Assembly (NCBI RefSeq): GCF_030053135.1 | Contig: NZ_CP125649.1 | Span: forward strand, 124,001-188,000 | DNA: 64,000 nucleotides | Source: Rhizobium sp. BT04 | Lineage (GTDB): Bacteria; Pseudomonadota; Alphaproteobacteria; Rhizobiales; Rhizobiaceae | Direction of reading: 5' to 3' | Shown: one piece after another, positions 1 to 9,003 of the stretch | Position numbering within the stretch: the stretch's first letter is position 1 | Layout of the letters: each line of letters starts with the position of its first letter | The notes under the pieces: model-generated | What the model was told of the DNA's origin: nothing | The model's database searches: none | What the model saw: the letters and a program-made list of their open reading frames with translations, nothing else | Translations under genes and position numbers: made by a program

Positions 1-1662
1 GAGATCCAGCCATCGGGCAAATACAAGCCCGTCAGCCGCTTTGCTTCCTTCGTCAACGTCCCGGAACTAATCGCCATGTTCCGGTCTTTCGCCGACGTGG
101 TGATGCCCGAGGATCTCCGCGGATACGTCAAGGTGCCTGCAATCTCGACCGGCCGCCGACAGATCCTGACGGCCAAGCCGACGCAGGCCTTCAAGAATTA
201 TCAGGTAATTCTCGACGCCCGCATCAAGGCGATCGAGATGCGCGAGGGGCCGGCCCAGCCCGGCGACGACATCCTGCTCTCCGTCATCACTGACGGTCGC
301 CATGCCGCCATCGATCTCCGCCTGGTCGACGCGGACAATGACAACGAGCCGGACAACAAGCTCAACCTGCTGGTCCAGAACGCCTTCCGGATCTGGCAGG
401 AGACCTCGCAAGGCGCGTTTGTGCGACCCGACGGCAAGCCCTTCGACCTCCCAGGTGCGGCGCAGATGATCTTCTCCGATCTTGGGACCATCAATGTCGA
501 GAAGAGCAGAGGTTTTTCCGCCTACCGCTGGATCAGGGACGAGCTCGTCCGCATGGGCGTTCCGGCATCCGAAATCGCCTTCATGCAGGACTACAAGAAG
601 ACCGAGGCCAAGCAGCGTCTGTTCGCCGATGTCCGCGCCGGCAGGGTCCGGTTCCTGATCGGCTCGTCGGACACGATGGGGACTGGCGTCAATGCCCAGC
701 TTCGTCTCAAGGCGCTGCATCATCTCGATGTTCCGTGGCTGCCCTCGCAGATCGAGCAGCGCGAGGGCCGAATCGTGCGCCAGGGCAACCAGCATGACGA
801 GGTCGATATTTTCGCCTACGCCACCCAGGGCTCGCTCGACGCCTCGATGTGGCAGAACAACGAACGCAAGGCCCGCTTCATCGCGGCGGCACTCTCCGGC
901 GATACCTCGATCCGTCGGCTGGAAGATCTCGGCGAAGGGGCGGCCAATCAGTTCGCCATGGCTAAGGCCATCGCCTCCGGCGACGAACGGCTGATGCAGA
1001 AGGCTGGGCTCGAGGCGGACATTTCCCGTCTCGAACGGCTGCGCGCCGCACATGACGACGACCAATATGCCGTGCGCCGGCAGATTCGTGACGCCGAACG
1101 CGATGTCGAGATCTCGGAGCGGCGGATTGTGGAAATCGGCAATGACATCGAGCGCCTGGTTCCGACCGCGGCCGACGCCTTTGCCATGACTGTCGTCGGC
1201 GAGGCTTTCAACGAACGGAAAGCCGCCGGTCGCGCCTTGATGAAGGAAATTCTCACCCTTGTGCAGCTCCAGCAGGAAGGCGACAGCGCCATCGTCTCGA
1301 TTGGAGGCTTCGATCTCATCTATTCCGGCGAGCGGTTCGGTAGAGACGACGGATATCGCTACACGACCCTGCTCCAACGCACCGGAGCGGATTACGAAAT
1401 CGATCTGCCGGTGACCGTGACGCCGCTTGGCGCCGTCTCCCGCCTCGAAAACGCGCTCGATGGTTTTGAAAACGAGCGGGAACGCTATCGCCTTCGATTG
1501 CAAGACGCCCAGCGGCGTCTCGCCTCCTACCGTTCGCGCGAGGGCGGCCTGTTTGCGTTTTCCGAAGAACTCGCCGAGAAGCGCCGGCAACTACGGGACG
1601 TCGATCAGGCGTTGGCAGCCGTGGCACGCGAGGAGGGTTTGGCCGATTCGGACGCGGCCTGA
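1..1662 (+). CDS. C-terminal part of giant plasmid SF2 helicase/methylase-type protein
   Basis: The frame is open from the first base, so only the last 553 codons are present. Seen: helicase C-terminal motifs around residues 215-255 of the visible part, with a GSSDTMGTGVNAQ block (motif V) followed by QIEQREGRIVRQGNQ (motif VI arginine-finger pattern), then a long charged, probably coiled-coil tail. Known: very large proteins of rhizobial plasmids combine an N-terminal methylase or Strawberry-notch-like part with a helicase of this kind. Inferred: it acts on plasmid DNA as an ATP-dependent helicase or translocase, perhaps as an antirestriction or stability factor. The N-terminal domains lie outside the window. 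A strong terminator follows about 200 bp downstream. Confidence 0.75.
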   Translation, partial: EIQPSGKYKPVSRFASFVNVPELIAMFRSFADVVMPEDLRGYVKVPAISTGRRQILTAKPTQAFKNYQVILDARIKAIEMREGPAQPGDDILLSVITDGRHAAIDLRLVDADNDNEPDNKLNLLVQNAFRIWQETSQGAFVRPDGKPFDLPGAAQMIFSDLGTINVEKSRGFSAYRWIRDELVRMGVPASEIAFMQDYKKTEAKQRLFADVRAGRVRFLIGSSDTMGTGVNAQLRLKALHHLDVPWLPSQIEQREGRIVRQGNQHDEVDIFAYATQGSLDASMWQNNERKARFIAAALSGDTSIRRLEDLGEGAANQFAMAKAIASGDERLMQKAGLEADISRLERLRAAHDDDQYAVRRQIRDAERDVEISERRIVEIGNDIERLVPTAADAFAMTVVGEAFNERKAAGRALMKEILTLVQLQQEGDSAIVSIGGFDLIYSGERFGRDDGYRYTTLLQRTGADYEIDLPVTVTPLGAVSRLENALDGFENERERYRLRLQDAQRRLASYRSREGGLFAFSEELAEKRRQLRDVDQALAAVAREEGLADSDAA

Positions 1663-1862
1663 GTTCCGACGCTATTTGCCAGAATTCCGTCCGCTCGGGT
1701 TTTGGAAGCGCTGCAGCACTCACATAGCTGCAGTGCACAAATGTGTTTTCCAAGTGGTCAAAAATCGAGCATAGTGCACACAGCTGATGCACATGGCGGC
1801 TTTCCTCCCAGTTCCGCCGCAGCAGCTGTTCCCCTCTGGAGGTTTATCGACCTTCACACTTC

Positions 1863-1894
1863 ATGGGCCGCGGTTTCCGCTGGCCCATTTTTTT
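1863..1894 (+). terminator. Rho-independent terminator
   Basis: Stem ATGGGCCGCGG pairs with CCGC(T)GGCCCAT with one bulge and a short TTT loop, followed by a run of seven T. It ends transcription of the helicase gene. The rest of 1663-2246 shows no convincing gene; 1895-2246 is a long G+C-rich leader to the ParB-like gene. Confidence 0.8.
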
Positions 1895-2246
1895 GTCTCC
1901 CATCTTATCCCGATCGACATCCAGTCGCCTGCAAGCCGATGCGTTTTGCAGGCCGACGCGTCAGCCGCCGAAATGAGAGGCAAGCAAGGGAGAAAAGAAG
2001 GAAGAGGGAGCTGAACCGGTCGCAGAGCAGCCCGCCGGTCGCCGCTGACGCTCAACCGCCGCCTCCGCATCGCCGCCACTCGTCCTTCGCAGGGCTGTCA
2101 GCCCCGCTCGTCCTTCGCGGCAGCAATGCTCGGCCGCAGTTGCACCCGGCCGCCCGCTCCGCGGTCCGGGAAGTGTCTTCGAAAAGAATGAAGACGCGAG
2201 AAGGGCAGGCAGAGGGCCGTGTCCAATCCCCTGGAAGGAGCATCCC

Positions 2247-3989
2247 ATGCAACTCATGAAGGTCGATCCGCGTGCGCTGAAGGACAACCCCGACAACACG
2301 CGCCAATCGAAATCGACGCCGCAGGCCGACGCCCTGCTTTTGGCGACGATCAAGGCCGTCGGCGTGATCCAGCCGCCGGTCATTTTCCCGGAAGCCCGCG
2401 GCAACGGTTACGTCATCGAAGCCGGTCACCGGCGCACCCGCATGGCGATCGCCGCCGGTCTCGAGGAAATCGACGTGATCCTGGTCGAGGCGGCCAACGA
2501 CAACGGCGCCATGCGCTCCATGGTCGAGAACATCGCGCGCGAGCCGTTGAACCCCGTCGACCAATGGAGGGGCATCGAGCGGCTTGTCGCGCTCGGCTGG
2601 ACCGAGGAGGCGATCGCCATGGCGCTTGCCCTCCCCGTCCGCCAGATCCGCAAGCTCCGTCTGCTCGCCAACGTGCTGCCCTCCATGCTCGACCAGATGG
2701 CGAAGGGCGACATGCCCAACGAGCAGCAACTGAGGACGATTGCGGCCGCATCGTCCGAAGAGCAGAAAGAGGTCTGGAAAGCCCACAAGCCGAAGAAGGG
2801 CGACACGGCAGCCTGGTGGCAGATCGCCAACGGCCTCTCGAAAACCCGCATGTATGCCCGCGATGCAAGCTTCGGCGACGATCTTCGCCTGGCTTACGGT
2901 ATCGAGTGGGCGGAGGACCTGTTCGGCCCGGCCGATCAAGACAATCGCTACACCACCAATGTTGAGGCTTTCCTCGGCGCCCAGCAGGAGTGGATGGCGA
3001 GTAACCTTCCGAAGAAGGGCGCAATCGTTGAGGTCAACAATTGGGGCCAGCCGGACCTGCCGAAGAAGGCCGAACGCATCTACGGCAAGCCGGCCAAGGG
3101 CGATTGCACCGCGATGTATCTCGATCGCGACGGCAAGGTGCAGAGCGTCCACTATCGGATGCCGGAGCCCAGGAAAACCGATGGGCGATCCGGTCCCGCC
3201 GGTGGCGCTACGAGGGAGACCGATGACGATACTGATGCCGTCGGGAAGACCAGGCCCGAGGTCACGCAGAAGGGCAAGGACATGATCGGGGATTTCCGTA
3301 CCGATGCGCTGCATGAGGCGCTCGCCCGCGCGCCGATCGAGGACGACATGCTGATGGCGCTCCTGGTCATGGCCTTTGCCGGTACCAATGTTCGGGTCGA
3401 TTCCGGCGCCAACGAGACCGTGTTCGGGTCGAAGCGTTTTCAGCGTCATGTCACGCGCCTTTATTCCGCGGACGGAAGGTTGTCGCTCGACATGGACAAC
3501 GTGCGTGTCGCCGCCCGGTCCGTTCTCATCGATGTGCTCTCATGCCGGCGCGGCATGTCGAACAGCGGCGTGGTCTCGCGTATCGCCGGTGAGGCAGTCG
3601 GCGCGGACGGTTTCCTTCCGAACATGGGGACAGAGGATTTCCTCTTGTGCCTGTCGCGTCAGGCGCTGGAAGCCGCAGCCAAATCGGTCAATCTCGTCCC
3701 GCGGGCACGGGTCCGCGAAACCCGCGCGGCACTCGTCGATCATTTCGCGGCCGATGCTGCCTTCGTCCTTCCGGCGGCGCTGTTTGCGCCTGACCCGAAG
3801 GACATTGCAGATCTCATGAAGCACGCCGATGATCTCGTCGGCGACGACGGCGATGGTGCTGAGGGCGAGAGCATCGGTGTCGACGGGTTCGATCCAACGG
3901 CGACGGGACATGACGATCTCGTCACCGACCCGGTGAGTGATGCCGCCTCCGACGAGGAGGAAACCGCCTACGGGATCGCGGCGGAATAG
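2247..3989 (+). CDS. ParB/RepB/Spo0J-like plasmid protein
   Basis: A 580-residue protein with an N-terminal ParB/sulfiredoxin-type domain: a VIQPPVIF block, then the GHRRTRMA signature near residue 63 and the ENIAREPLNPVDQW box near 95. A helix-turn-helix follows (TEEAIAMALALPVRQIRKL). The C-terminal half is unlike partition ParB proteins and ends in an acidic tail. There is no ParA partner nearby and repABC lies 32 kb away, so it is probably not the partition protein; rhizobial plasmids carry such ParB-nuclease-like proteins beside the giant helicase. Its DNA-related role is inferred. Start chosen at ATG 2247 with GGAAGGAG seven bases upstream. Confidence 0.8.
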   Translation: MQLMKVDPRALKDNPDNTRQSKSTPQADALLLATIKAVGVIQPPVIFPEARGNGYVIEAGHRRTRMAIAAGLEEIDVILVEAANDNGAMRSMVENIAREPLNPVDQWRGIERLVALGWTEEAIAMALALPVRQIRKLRLLANVLPSMLDQMAKGDMPNEQQLRTIAAASSEEQKEVWKAHKPKKGDTAAWWQIANGLSKTRMYARDASFGDDLRLAYGIEWAEDLFGPADQDNRYTTNVEAFLGAQQEWMASNLPKKGAIVEVNNWGQPDLPKKAERIYGKPAKGDCTAMYLDRDGKVQSVHYRMPEPRKTDGRSGPAGGATRETDDDTDAVGKTRPEVTQKGKDMIGDFRTDALHEALARAPIEDDMLMALLVMAFAGTNVRVDSGANETVFGSKRFQRHVTRLYSADGRLSLDMDNVRVAARSVLIDVLSCRRGMSNSGVVSRIAGEAVGADGFLPNMGTEDFLLCLSRQALEAAAKSVNLVPRARVRETRAALVDHFAADAAFVLPAALFAPDPKDIADLMKHADDLVGDDGDGAEGESIGVDGFDPTATGHDDLVTDPVSDAASDEEETAYGIAAE

Positions 3990-4019
3990 CCGCCGCCCGG
4001 TCCTGCTCCCCTTGATCTT

Positions 4020-4052
4020 CCGCCGCCGGTCCTCCCGGCGGCGGTTTCGTTT
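4020..4052 (+). terminator. Rho-independent terminator
   Basis: Perfect 10-bp stem CCGCCGCCGG / CCGGCGGCGG with a 5-base loop and TTTCGTTT tail, just after the ParB-like gene. It separates that gene from the coupled four-gene array that begins at 4085. Confidence 0.85.
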
Positions 4053-4084
4053 CCACCACCCGCAAAAACTTGAAGGAGGATGCG

Positions 4085-4561
4085 ATGTCCGCGTCTCTGA
4101 TTTATGACCTCGCCCCGATCGGCTCCATCGTCGCCTGGTCGGATGGTACTCCAAGACCGCCCGAGCGCCACAAGAAGAAGCTGTCAGCTTGGCAAACGCG
4201 CAATAGCCTGGGTCGGCTGATCCGCAAGGAAGGCGAGCGCAACGTCGGCGCCACCAGTCTGACACCGTGTTTCACGCTGCATGAAGGCGATCTCGGCGCA
4301 AATGGCATCATCGCCGTCCGTATCCACCGGACCATTTCGCTCGACAGCGGCCTGACGTTCAAGGTCGTCGAGCGCCCCGCGCTTGGATCTGTTCGTGTCT
4401 TCGATCGCCCCGGCGCTAATGCAGAGCTCGTTCACCTGGCGAACAATCGGCAGGCGGCCGCGGAATGGCTCACCCGGCATGGATATCCGCATGCCGTTCT
4501 CGAGGAGGTGACGGCCGACGAAGTCGCCGCCGATCATGTCGAGGGAAGGACTGCGGCATGA
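4085..4561 (+). CDS. Conserved plasmid protein of unknown function (158 aa)
   Basis: I do not recognise a family. The protein is soluble-looking, has no signal or membrane segment, and carries a basic patch (PERHKKKLSAWQTRNSLGRLIRKEG, in two halves) near residues 25-50. ATG 4085 is preferred over an upstream TTG at 4070 because AAGGAGGA sits five bases before it and overlaps the alternative codon. Its stop overlaps the next start as ATGA (4558-4561), so it heads a translationally coupled four-gene array (4085-6197). The co-occurrence with ArdC and DUF736 suggests early plasmid-establishment functions, but that is only inference. Confidence 0.65.
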   Translation: MSASLIYDLAPIGSIVAWSDGTPRPPERHKKKLSAWQTRNSLGRLIRKEGERNVGATSLTPCFTLHEGDLGANGIIAVRIHRTISLDSGLTFKVVERPALGSVRVFDRPGANAELVHLANNRQAAAEWLTRHGYPHAVLEEVTADEVAADHVEGRTAA

Positions 4562-5373
4562 GTATGCTTCCTTCGCAATGCTCCGAAGTCTCCGCCCCTG
4601 AAGCGTCAGGGGTGGAGTTTGGTAGAAGCGCCGACGGCATGGCTGTTGCGCGCGTGGGCGATCTCGTCTTCGCCATGGTTCCCGCCCGGGATGGTCAGTA
4701 TTTCCTAGCCAGTGCCTGGCGCGTGTCCCAGCCGCTTGCCGAACTGAAGCGCGATGATTTCTATTCGCACCACGGCTCTGTCGAGGGTGAAGCCGATTTC
4801 CGCAACCGCATGATCGAACAGTCCGGACACGGCCGCGAACTCAGGCTCCTGTCCCGCCAGACCGTCCGGGTGACCTGCAGCACGCCATGGGGTCCGTCGC
4901 AGGGCGCCACCGTATACGCAGACGGAATTGTCTGCCATACGACGGCAGGTCATGGCGGCTTCAGGCTCTCCGACGCCCGCAATGCCAAGGTCCACTCGAT
5001 GCTCAGAACGGATGGCGGCTGGTATGAAGAGGATGCCGCCTGGGCAATCGTTGCGCTGACCTTTCCGGACCTGTTCACGACCTATGAGCGCAAGTGCGCC
5101 GACAAGACGATCCGCGACAGCTGGCCGGATGCCTGGGAAACGATTTTCGGTCGGTCGCTCGCACCCGACGAATCGTACGAGAAGGACGCCCAGGCGTTCG
5201 CACGGGAACATGCCGGCGACTGGATCGTCATCGCGGCACTTCGTTCGGACCATCATCCAGGTATGACCGAGGTGATCGCCACCATCGGCGGCACGCGCGG
5301 CGAGCGGGTGGAAGAGCGCCGGTTTCTGGAGCGACGAGTATGCGGTCGGCCGCTTAGGATTCATCATCGATGA
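4558..5373 (+). CDS. DUF7007-like plasmid protein, probable 3' frameshift
   Basis: 271 residues in the uninterrupted frame, matching what I recall of the DUF7007 group found on rhizobial plasmids; function unknown. The start is set by the ATGA overlap with the preceding stop. Around 5321 the frame appears shifted by one extra T: the present C-terminus is arginine-rich and poor, whereas the +1 frame continues with a protein-like tail (SDEYAVGRLGFIIDETRHAI) to a stop at 5435-5437, which would restore an ATGA junction with the next gene at 5434. So either the gene is mutated or the sequence has an error. The N-terminal 250 residues appear intact. Confidence 0.6.
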   Translation: MSMLPSQCSEVSAPEASGVEFGRSADGMAVARVGDLVFAMVPARDGQYFLASAWRVSQPLAELKRDDFYSHHGSVEGEADFRNRMIEQSGHGRELRLLSRQTVRVTCSTPWGPSQGATVYADGIVCHTTAGHGGFRLSDARNAKVHSMLRTDGGWYEEDAAWAIVALTFPDLFTTYERKCADKTIRDSWPDAWETIFGRSLAPDESYEKDAQAFAREHAGDWIVIAALRSDHHPGMTEVIATIGGTRGERVEERRFLERRVCGRPLRIHHR

Positions 5374-5433
5374 GACACGGCATGCCATCTATGAGGGTTC
5401 CTCCAGCTTCGCCGCATGGCGCGGGAGGGCGGC

Positions 5434-5793
5434 ATGATGTCCAATCCCGAGCACCGCGCCGCGCAGTTTACCAGAATGGAATCGGCGCGACGGCAGACGC
5501 AGCACCAGCTCGATCTGATCGACCGGCAGATCCTGCGACGCATGACGACGATCATTCCCCAGCTTGGTCGCCGTCAGTCCGGATATCGTCGTGGCAAGGC
5601 GCCGGAGCCAGGCGCCTTCCTCGAACGCTACCGGGCCAACCTGGCAGCGATCACCGCCGAGCGTCAGCCGGAAATCGATGCGCTTTCGAGAAAACTCGCC
5701 CGACAGGATGCGGCACTCGCGTCGCTGCGGGCGCGAGCCGGTTCCGACGGCAAGGTCGTCGCAAACTCGGGTCGTGGAGGCTGGACGCCATGA
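5434..5793 (+). CDS. Small basic plasmid protein of unknown function
   Basis: 119 residues, rich in Arg, Gln and Ala, with a predicted helical, partly coiled-coil make-up (ARRQTQHQLDLIDRQILRRM, then ALSRKLARQDAALASLRARA). No family recognised. ATG 5434 (or the adjacent ATG 5437) follows GGGAGGG and would overlap the repaired stop of the upstream gene. Its own stop overlaps the next start as ATGA at 5790-5793. This tight coupling is the main evidence that it is a real gene of the array. Confidence 0.6.
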   Translation: MMSNPEHRAAQFTRMESARRQTQHQLDLIDRQILRRMTTIIPQLGRRQSGYRRGKAPEPGAFLERYRANLAAITAERQPEIDALSRKLARQDAALASLRARAGSDGKVVANSGRGGWTP

Positions 5794-6197
5794 GCACGAT
5801 CGGAGACCTGGAGCGAAGAGCAGGCATCGGCACTTCACCGGCGGAGCGAACCGCTTTCTGGCTGCAGTTCCATCACCTCGAAGGCGAAGCCTGCCTCAAT
5901 GCTGGTGTCGCTGAACTCAGGCGGCTGATCGCCCAGAGGGAAGCACGGCCGGATCCCAGACCAAAAACGCGCGCCGTTCGTCTCGCGCGCGAGGTCCTGC
6001 CGCCTTTGACGCGGGAACAGGAAGCCGCAGTTCAGGCCTATGCGGCCAGGCATGGAAGGCGCTGGAAATCGATCCTCAACAACGCCTGGATGGGCGGGCC
6101 GCCGCATGATGACGGCGGTCTGCTGCGCGGACTTCGTAACTCACACGGTCCGACCTGGCTACAATCCTACAGGTTGCCCAAGCCGGATAGACGATAG
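5790..6197 (+). CDS. Plasmid protein of unknown function (135 aa)
   Basis: Last gene of the coupled array 4085-6197. It starts at the ATGA junction and reads MSTIGDLERRAGIGTSP. No known domain is recognised; the C-terminal half has a conserved-looking LTREQEAAVQAYAARHGRRWKSIL segment, which resembles a small DNA-binding helix pair, but that is inference. A lux-box-like motif (about 6159-6174) overlaps its 3' end. Confidence 0.6.
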   Translation: MSTIGDLERRAGIGTSPAERTAFWLQFHHLEGEACLNAGVAELRRLIAQREARPDPRPKTRAVRLAREVLPPLTREQEAAVQAYAARHGRRWKSILNNAWMGGPPHDDGGLLRGLRNSHGPTWLQSYRLPKPDRR

Positions 6198-6565
6198 GTC
6201 GAGCGCTTGACGTCAGCGGGCGGGAAGGGTGGAGACAGGCGGCAGCGCCTGTCGTTTCGTTCGAGGACTCCATGATTCCTCCCCTGCCGGATCGCCCTTC
6301 GGTTTTGCTGCGGTCTGAACCGGCGGCCGTGCGCTTCAAGGCCGCTGTCGCGCCGCGGGGCGGCCGGACCCCGCCGTCCTTCACGGAGCAGGTTCGCGTG
6401 CTCATTCGAGGGCAGGCTGCCCTCGTCGCACGCAAACCGGCTCCGCTCGTCCAGGCAAGGCCGGACCCTGAAACGCCCGTCTTCCGCCGGTTCGGGATGA
6501 CCGCACCGAAGGGCAAGCCGGCATGGGGCCGGAGCCCGTTCGGACGACCTCGAAAGGAAACGATC
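6198..6565 (+). other. 368-bp non-coding leader
   Basis: No convincing gene. The stretch is G+C-rich and precedes the gene at 6566 with the same kind of long untranslated leader seen before the other small genes of this array. I could not define one dominant hairpin here. Confidence 0.4.
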
Positions 6566-7153
6566 ATGGCCACGCCCGCACCCTCCTCTCGCCAACCCGC
6601 CCGCGTCGTGCAGCTGCGCAAGGGCGCCACCATCGAAATGGTCCGGCTGACATGCCCCGACGCCAGCCAGGCCCTGAAGATCGCCGAGAGTTTCGGCACG
6701 GCGATCGTCGACAGCGACGGCATTCGCGACCTGCACGAACGGCTCGTCATCGACACCGCCGATGCGCTCGGTGATGGCCTGGGCGACAAGGCCATGCAGA
6801 TCCACCTGCAGCGGATCGTCGGCGCCTTCGTCGGCTCTGCCCACGGCGCCGGGCAGTTCTATAGCCGCGCCGTCACCGAGGCGCGCGATGCCACCGCAAA
6901 GGCCGCCAACGATGCCCGCGACGAGGACCTCGACGGTCCCGTCGGCTATGACAGCGCCGCCCAGCGCAAGCGCGAATTCGCCGCCGACATGGGCATACAG
7001 GCCCATTCGCTCAGAATGGCGGCTGAGGGCGCAGTCGCCGCCTATGCCCAGGTGATCGGCGAGACCTGGAAGCCTTTCGACCGGCCGGTCGAGCAGCCGG
7101 GTCATTCGCTGGGCCGCAAGGCCGCCGAAGTGCAGATCTCGGCCTTCGACTAG
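6566..7153 (+). CDS. Conserved plasmid protein of unknown function (195 aa)
   Basis: 195 residues, alpha-helical and alanine-rich, without signal or membrane segment. No family recognised with certainty. Start ATG 6566 has GAAAGGAA seven bases upstream; further upstream in-frame codons lack a ribosome site and show low-complexity, leader-like translation. The gene stands alone between two long leaders. The ArdC gene follows after 302 bp that hold a G+C hairpin (7162-7181) and a leader. Confidence 0.6.
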   Translation: MATPAPSSRQPARVVQLRKGATIEMVRLTCPDASQALKIAESFGTAIVDSDGIRDLHERLVIDTADALGDGLGDKAMQIHLQRIVGAFVGSAHGAGQFYSRAVTEARDATAKAANDARDEDLDGPVGYDSAAQRKREFAADMGIQAHSLRMAAEGAVAAYAQVIGETWKPFDRPVEQPGHSLGRKAAEVQISAFD

Positions 7154-7161
7154 GCCTTACC

Positions 7162-7181
7162 GGCGGGGCTCCGGCCCCGCC
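7162..7181 (+). terminator. G+C-rich hairpin after the 6566 gene
   Basis: Perfect 8-bp stem GGCGGGGC/GCCCCGCC with TCCG loop eight bases after the stop. It lacks a T-run, so it may be a weak terminator or an mRNA 3'-end stabiliser. The remainder to 7455 is a leader with GGTGGC (near 7274) able to pair with GCCACC (near 7318). Confidence 0.45.
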
Positions 7182-7455
7182 TTCGACAAACGCGAGAACG
7201 GCCGGTTCCCTGACGGAGCCGGCCTGTTTTCGTGTCGCTGACGCGGCCAACAGGGAAACGGAAAACAGGCAGGTGGCACGCCCGTCGCGGCCCGTTTCGC
7301 TTGTCGAGTCTGCAGGAGCCACCGGCAGATGCAACGGCTCCGCCGTCCTCCACTTAAGTTTCGGCCGTTCCGGTGCATCCGCCAGCTGATCGGCTCCTGC
7401 CTTCTGCCCTCCTCAACGGGCCGCGATAGGCGCGGCCTCAAATTGGAGGCTGAAG

Positions 7456-8379
7456 ATGAGCAATATGGAGAAACAACGGGTCGATCTTTATACCCGCATC
7501 ACGGACAGAATCGTTGAGGATCTGGCGAAGGGCGTGCGGCCGTGGATTAAGCCATGGAAAGCCGGGAACATGGCCGGCCGTATTACCCGGCCGCTGCGTC
7601 ATAACGGGCAGCCCTATTCGGGCGTCAACGTGCTGCTTCTCTGGTCGGAGGGAAACGCCCGGGGATATACGTCATCCACGTGGATGACGTTCAAGCAGGC
7701 ACTCGAACTGGGTGCCGCCGTCCGCAAGGGCGAGACCGGGGCGACGGTCGTCTTCGCCAGCCGGTTCACCAAGTCCGAAACCGACGGAAATGGCGGCGAG
7801 GTCGATCGGGAGATCCCTTTCCTGAAGGCCTACAGTGTCTTCAACGTCGAACAGATCGACGGACTTCCCGACCAGTATCGCCATGAGCCGGCTCTGGTTC
7901 TCGATCCGGTCGAGCGCATCGACCACGCCGACCGGTTCTTTCGCAACACGGGTGCCGCGATTCGCCACGGTGGCAACCAGGCCTTCTACTCGCCGGCCGC
8001 CGACATCATCCAGATGCCGCCGTTTGAGAGCTTCAAGGATGCGGCAAGCTATTATGCGATCTTGAGTCACGAGGTCACGCATTGGACGGCGCCGGCGCGT
8101 CGCCTCGGCCGCGACCTCAGCCGCTATGCAAAGGACAAATCCGAGCGGGCGCGAGAGGAACTGATCGCCGAACTCGGCAGCTGCTTTCTGTGCGCCGATC
8201 TCGGCATTGCTCCAGAGCTCGAACCCCGCCCCGATCACGCCTCGTACCTTGGCTCCTGGCTCAAGGTCCTGGCCGACGACAGGCGGGCGATCTTCCAGGC
8301 GGCCGCACATGCGCAGCGGGCTGCCAGTTTCCTGCACTCCCTGCAGCCCGAAGCCGCTGGCGAGCGGCTCGCTGCCTGA
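7456..8379 (+). CDS. ardC: ArdC-like antirestriction protein
   Basis: 307 residues with the two-part ArdC layout. The N-terminal ArdC domain (about 1-130) has the conserved VRPWIKPWKAG and the NGQPYSGVNVLLLW, SSTWMTFKQALELGA and VRKGETGATVVF blocks. The C-terminal zincin-like part (about 150-290) has the metallopeptidase motif HEVTHW. Known: ArdC binds single-stranded DNA and protects incoming plasmid DNA from type I restriction. That fits its place in the array near tra genes, which would enter or be expressed early. Start ATG 7456 follows TTGGAGG. The upstream leader shares a 40-bp block with the leader of the gene at 10958. Confidence 0.88.
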   Translation: MSNMEKQRVDLYTRITDRIVEDLAKGVRPWIKPWKAGNMAGRITRPLRHNGQPYSGVNVLLLWSEGNARGYTSSTWMTFKQALELGAAVRKGETGATVVFASRFTKSETDGNGGEVDREIPFLKAYSVFNVEQIDGLPDQYRHEPALVLDPVERIDHADRFFRNTGAAIRHGGNQAFYSPAADIIQMPPFESFKDAASYYAILSHEVTHWTAPARRLGRDLSRYAKDKSERAREELIAELGSCFLCADLGIAPELEPRPDHASYLGSWLKVLADDRRAIFQAAAHAQRAASFLHSLQPEAAGERLAA

Positions 8380-8385
8380 GGACCG

Positions 8386-8562
8386 TCAGCGTCGGTCGTT
8401 GGTCTCGCCAGCGGCCGGCACCTGTTCAGGCTTCAACGCGGTGAGCGTATCAGGATCAGCCGTGAGGTCCAGTTTGCCCCAGATCGAGGATTTCCGGTCA
8501 ATCGGCTTGAGCCTCCGGGACGGCCTGATTTCGACGATAAACGGCTTTGGCTGCTGACGCAT
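8386..8562 (-). CDS. Small basic protein, antisense to the surrounding array
   Basis: A 58-residue protein beginning MRQQPKPFIVEIRPSRRLK and containing SIWGKLDL. It has a clean GGAGG seven bases before the ATG at 8562 and protein-like composition, so I call it real despite its size. It is convergent with ardC (7 bp between stops) and divergent from DUF736. The family is not recognised; the N-terminal basic strand suggests nucleic-acid contact, by inference only. The remaining 8563-9003 is the leader of DUF736. Confidence 0.6.
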   Translation of the reverse strand: MRQQPKPFIVEIRPSRRLKPIDRKSSIWGKLDLTADPDTLTALKPEQVPAAGETNDRR

Positions 8563-8828
8563 AGATCCTCCAGGCGACGATTCGCGAGCACGACGATAGC
8601 CCGAAGAACGGCCAATGCAACGCCCTCGTTTGGCTGTTCCCGGACGTCTGATTTTGACATGTGGACAGGGCGGCGGATCCACCGTCGCAGGGTCCGGCAG
8701 GCAGTCGGGGCGGAGCTGCCATCGCCATATTCCTTTGGCCCTGAGCCAGGCACGTCCTTCGCGGGCTCGATGAGGCATGTCTGATCGAAAACCGGCTTCG
8801 CCTCGATCGTCCTCCCGCAACGGCCTTG

Positions 8829-8886
8829 CAAAACTTTCTTCCCCTGAGCGCGGTGCGCCCATTCCTCGCGGAACAACAAAGTTTCT
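8829..8886 (+). promoter_or_regulatory. Leader hairpin upstream of the DUF736 gene
   Basis: AAACTTTCTT (8831) pairs with AACAAAGTTT (ends 8884) around a 33-base G+C-rich interior, about 120 bp before the DUF736 start. Same architecture (A/T stem, G+C-rich interior, C-rich flanks) as hairpins before 9631, 10136 and 10958. Confidence 0.45.
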
Positions 8887-9003
8887 CCTTGCCGCCCTCC
8901 ATTTCATTCCGGCCCTCCGGGTGCGGTCCGATCGTCCCCGATCCTTGCGACAGCCATCGAGACCGCGATGGGCGCGGCCCGAAACAGCAAAAGGAACACG
9001 ACA

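Noticed and set aside
67..1590. 507-codon minus frame over the helicase
   Set aside because: Shadow frame; + strand shows helicase motifs V and VI.
2247..3989. Second partition system
   Set aside because: ParB-like protein lacks a ParA partner and differs in its C-terminal half; repAB does the partition.
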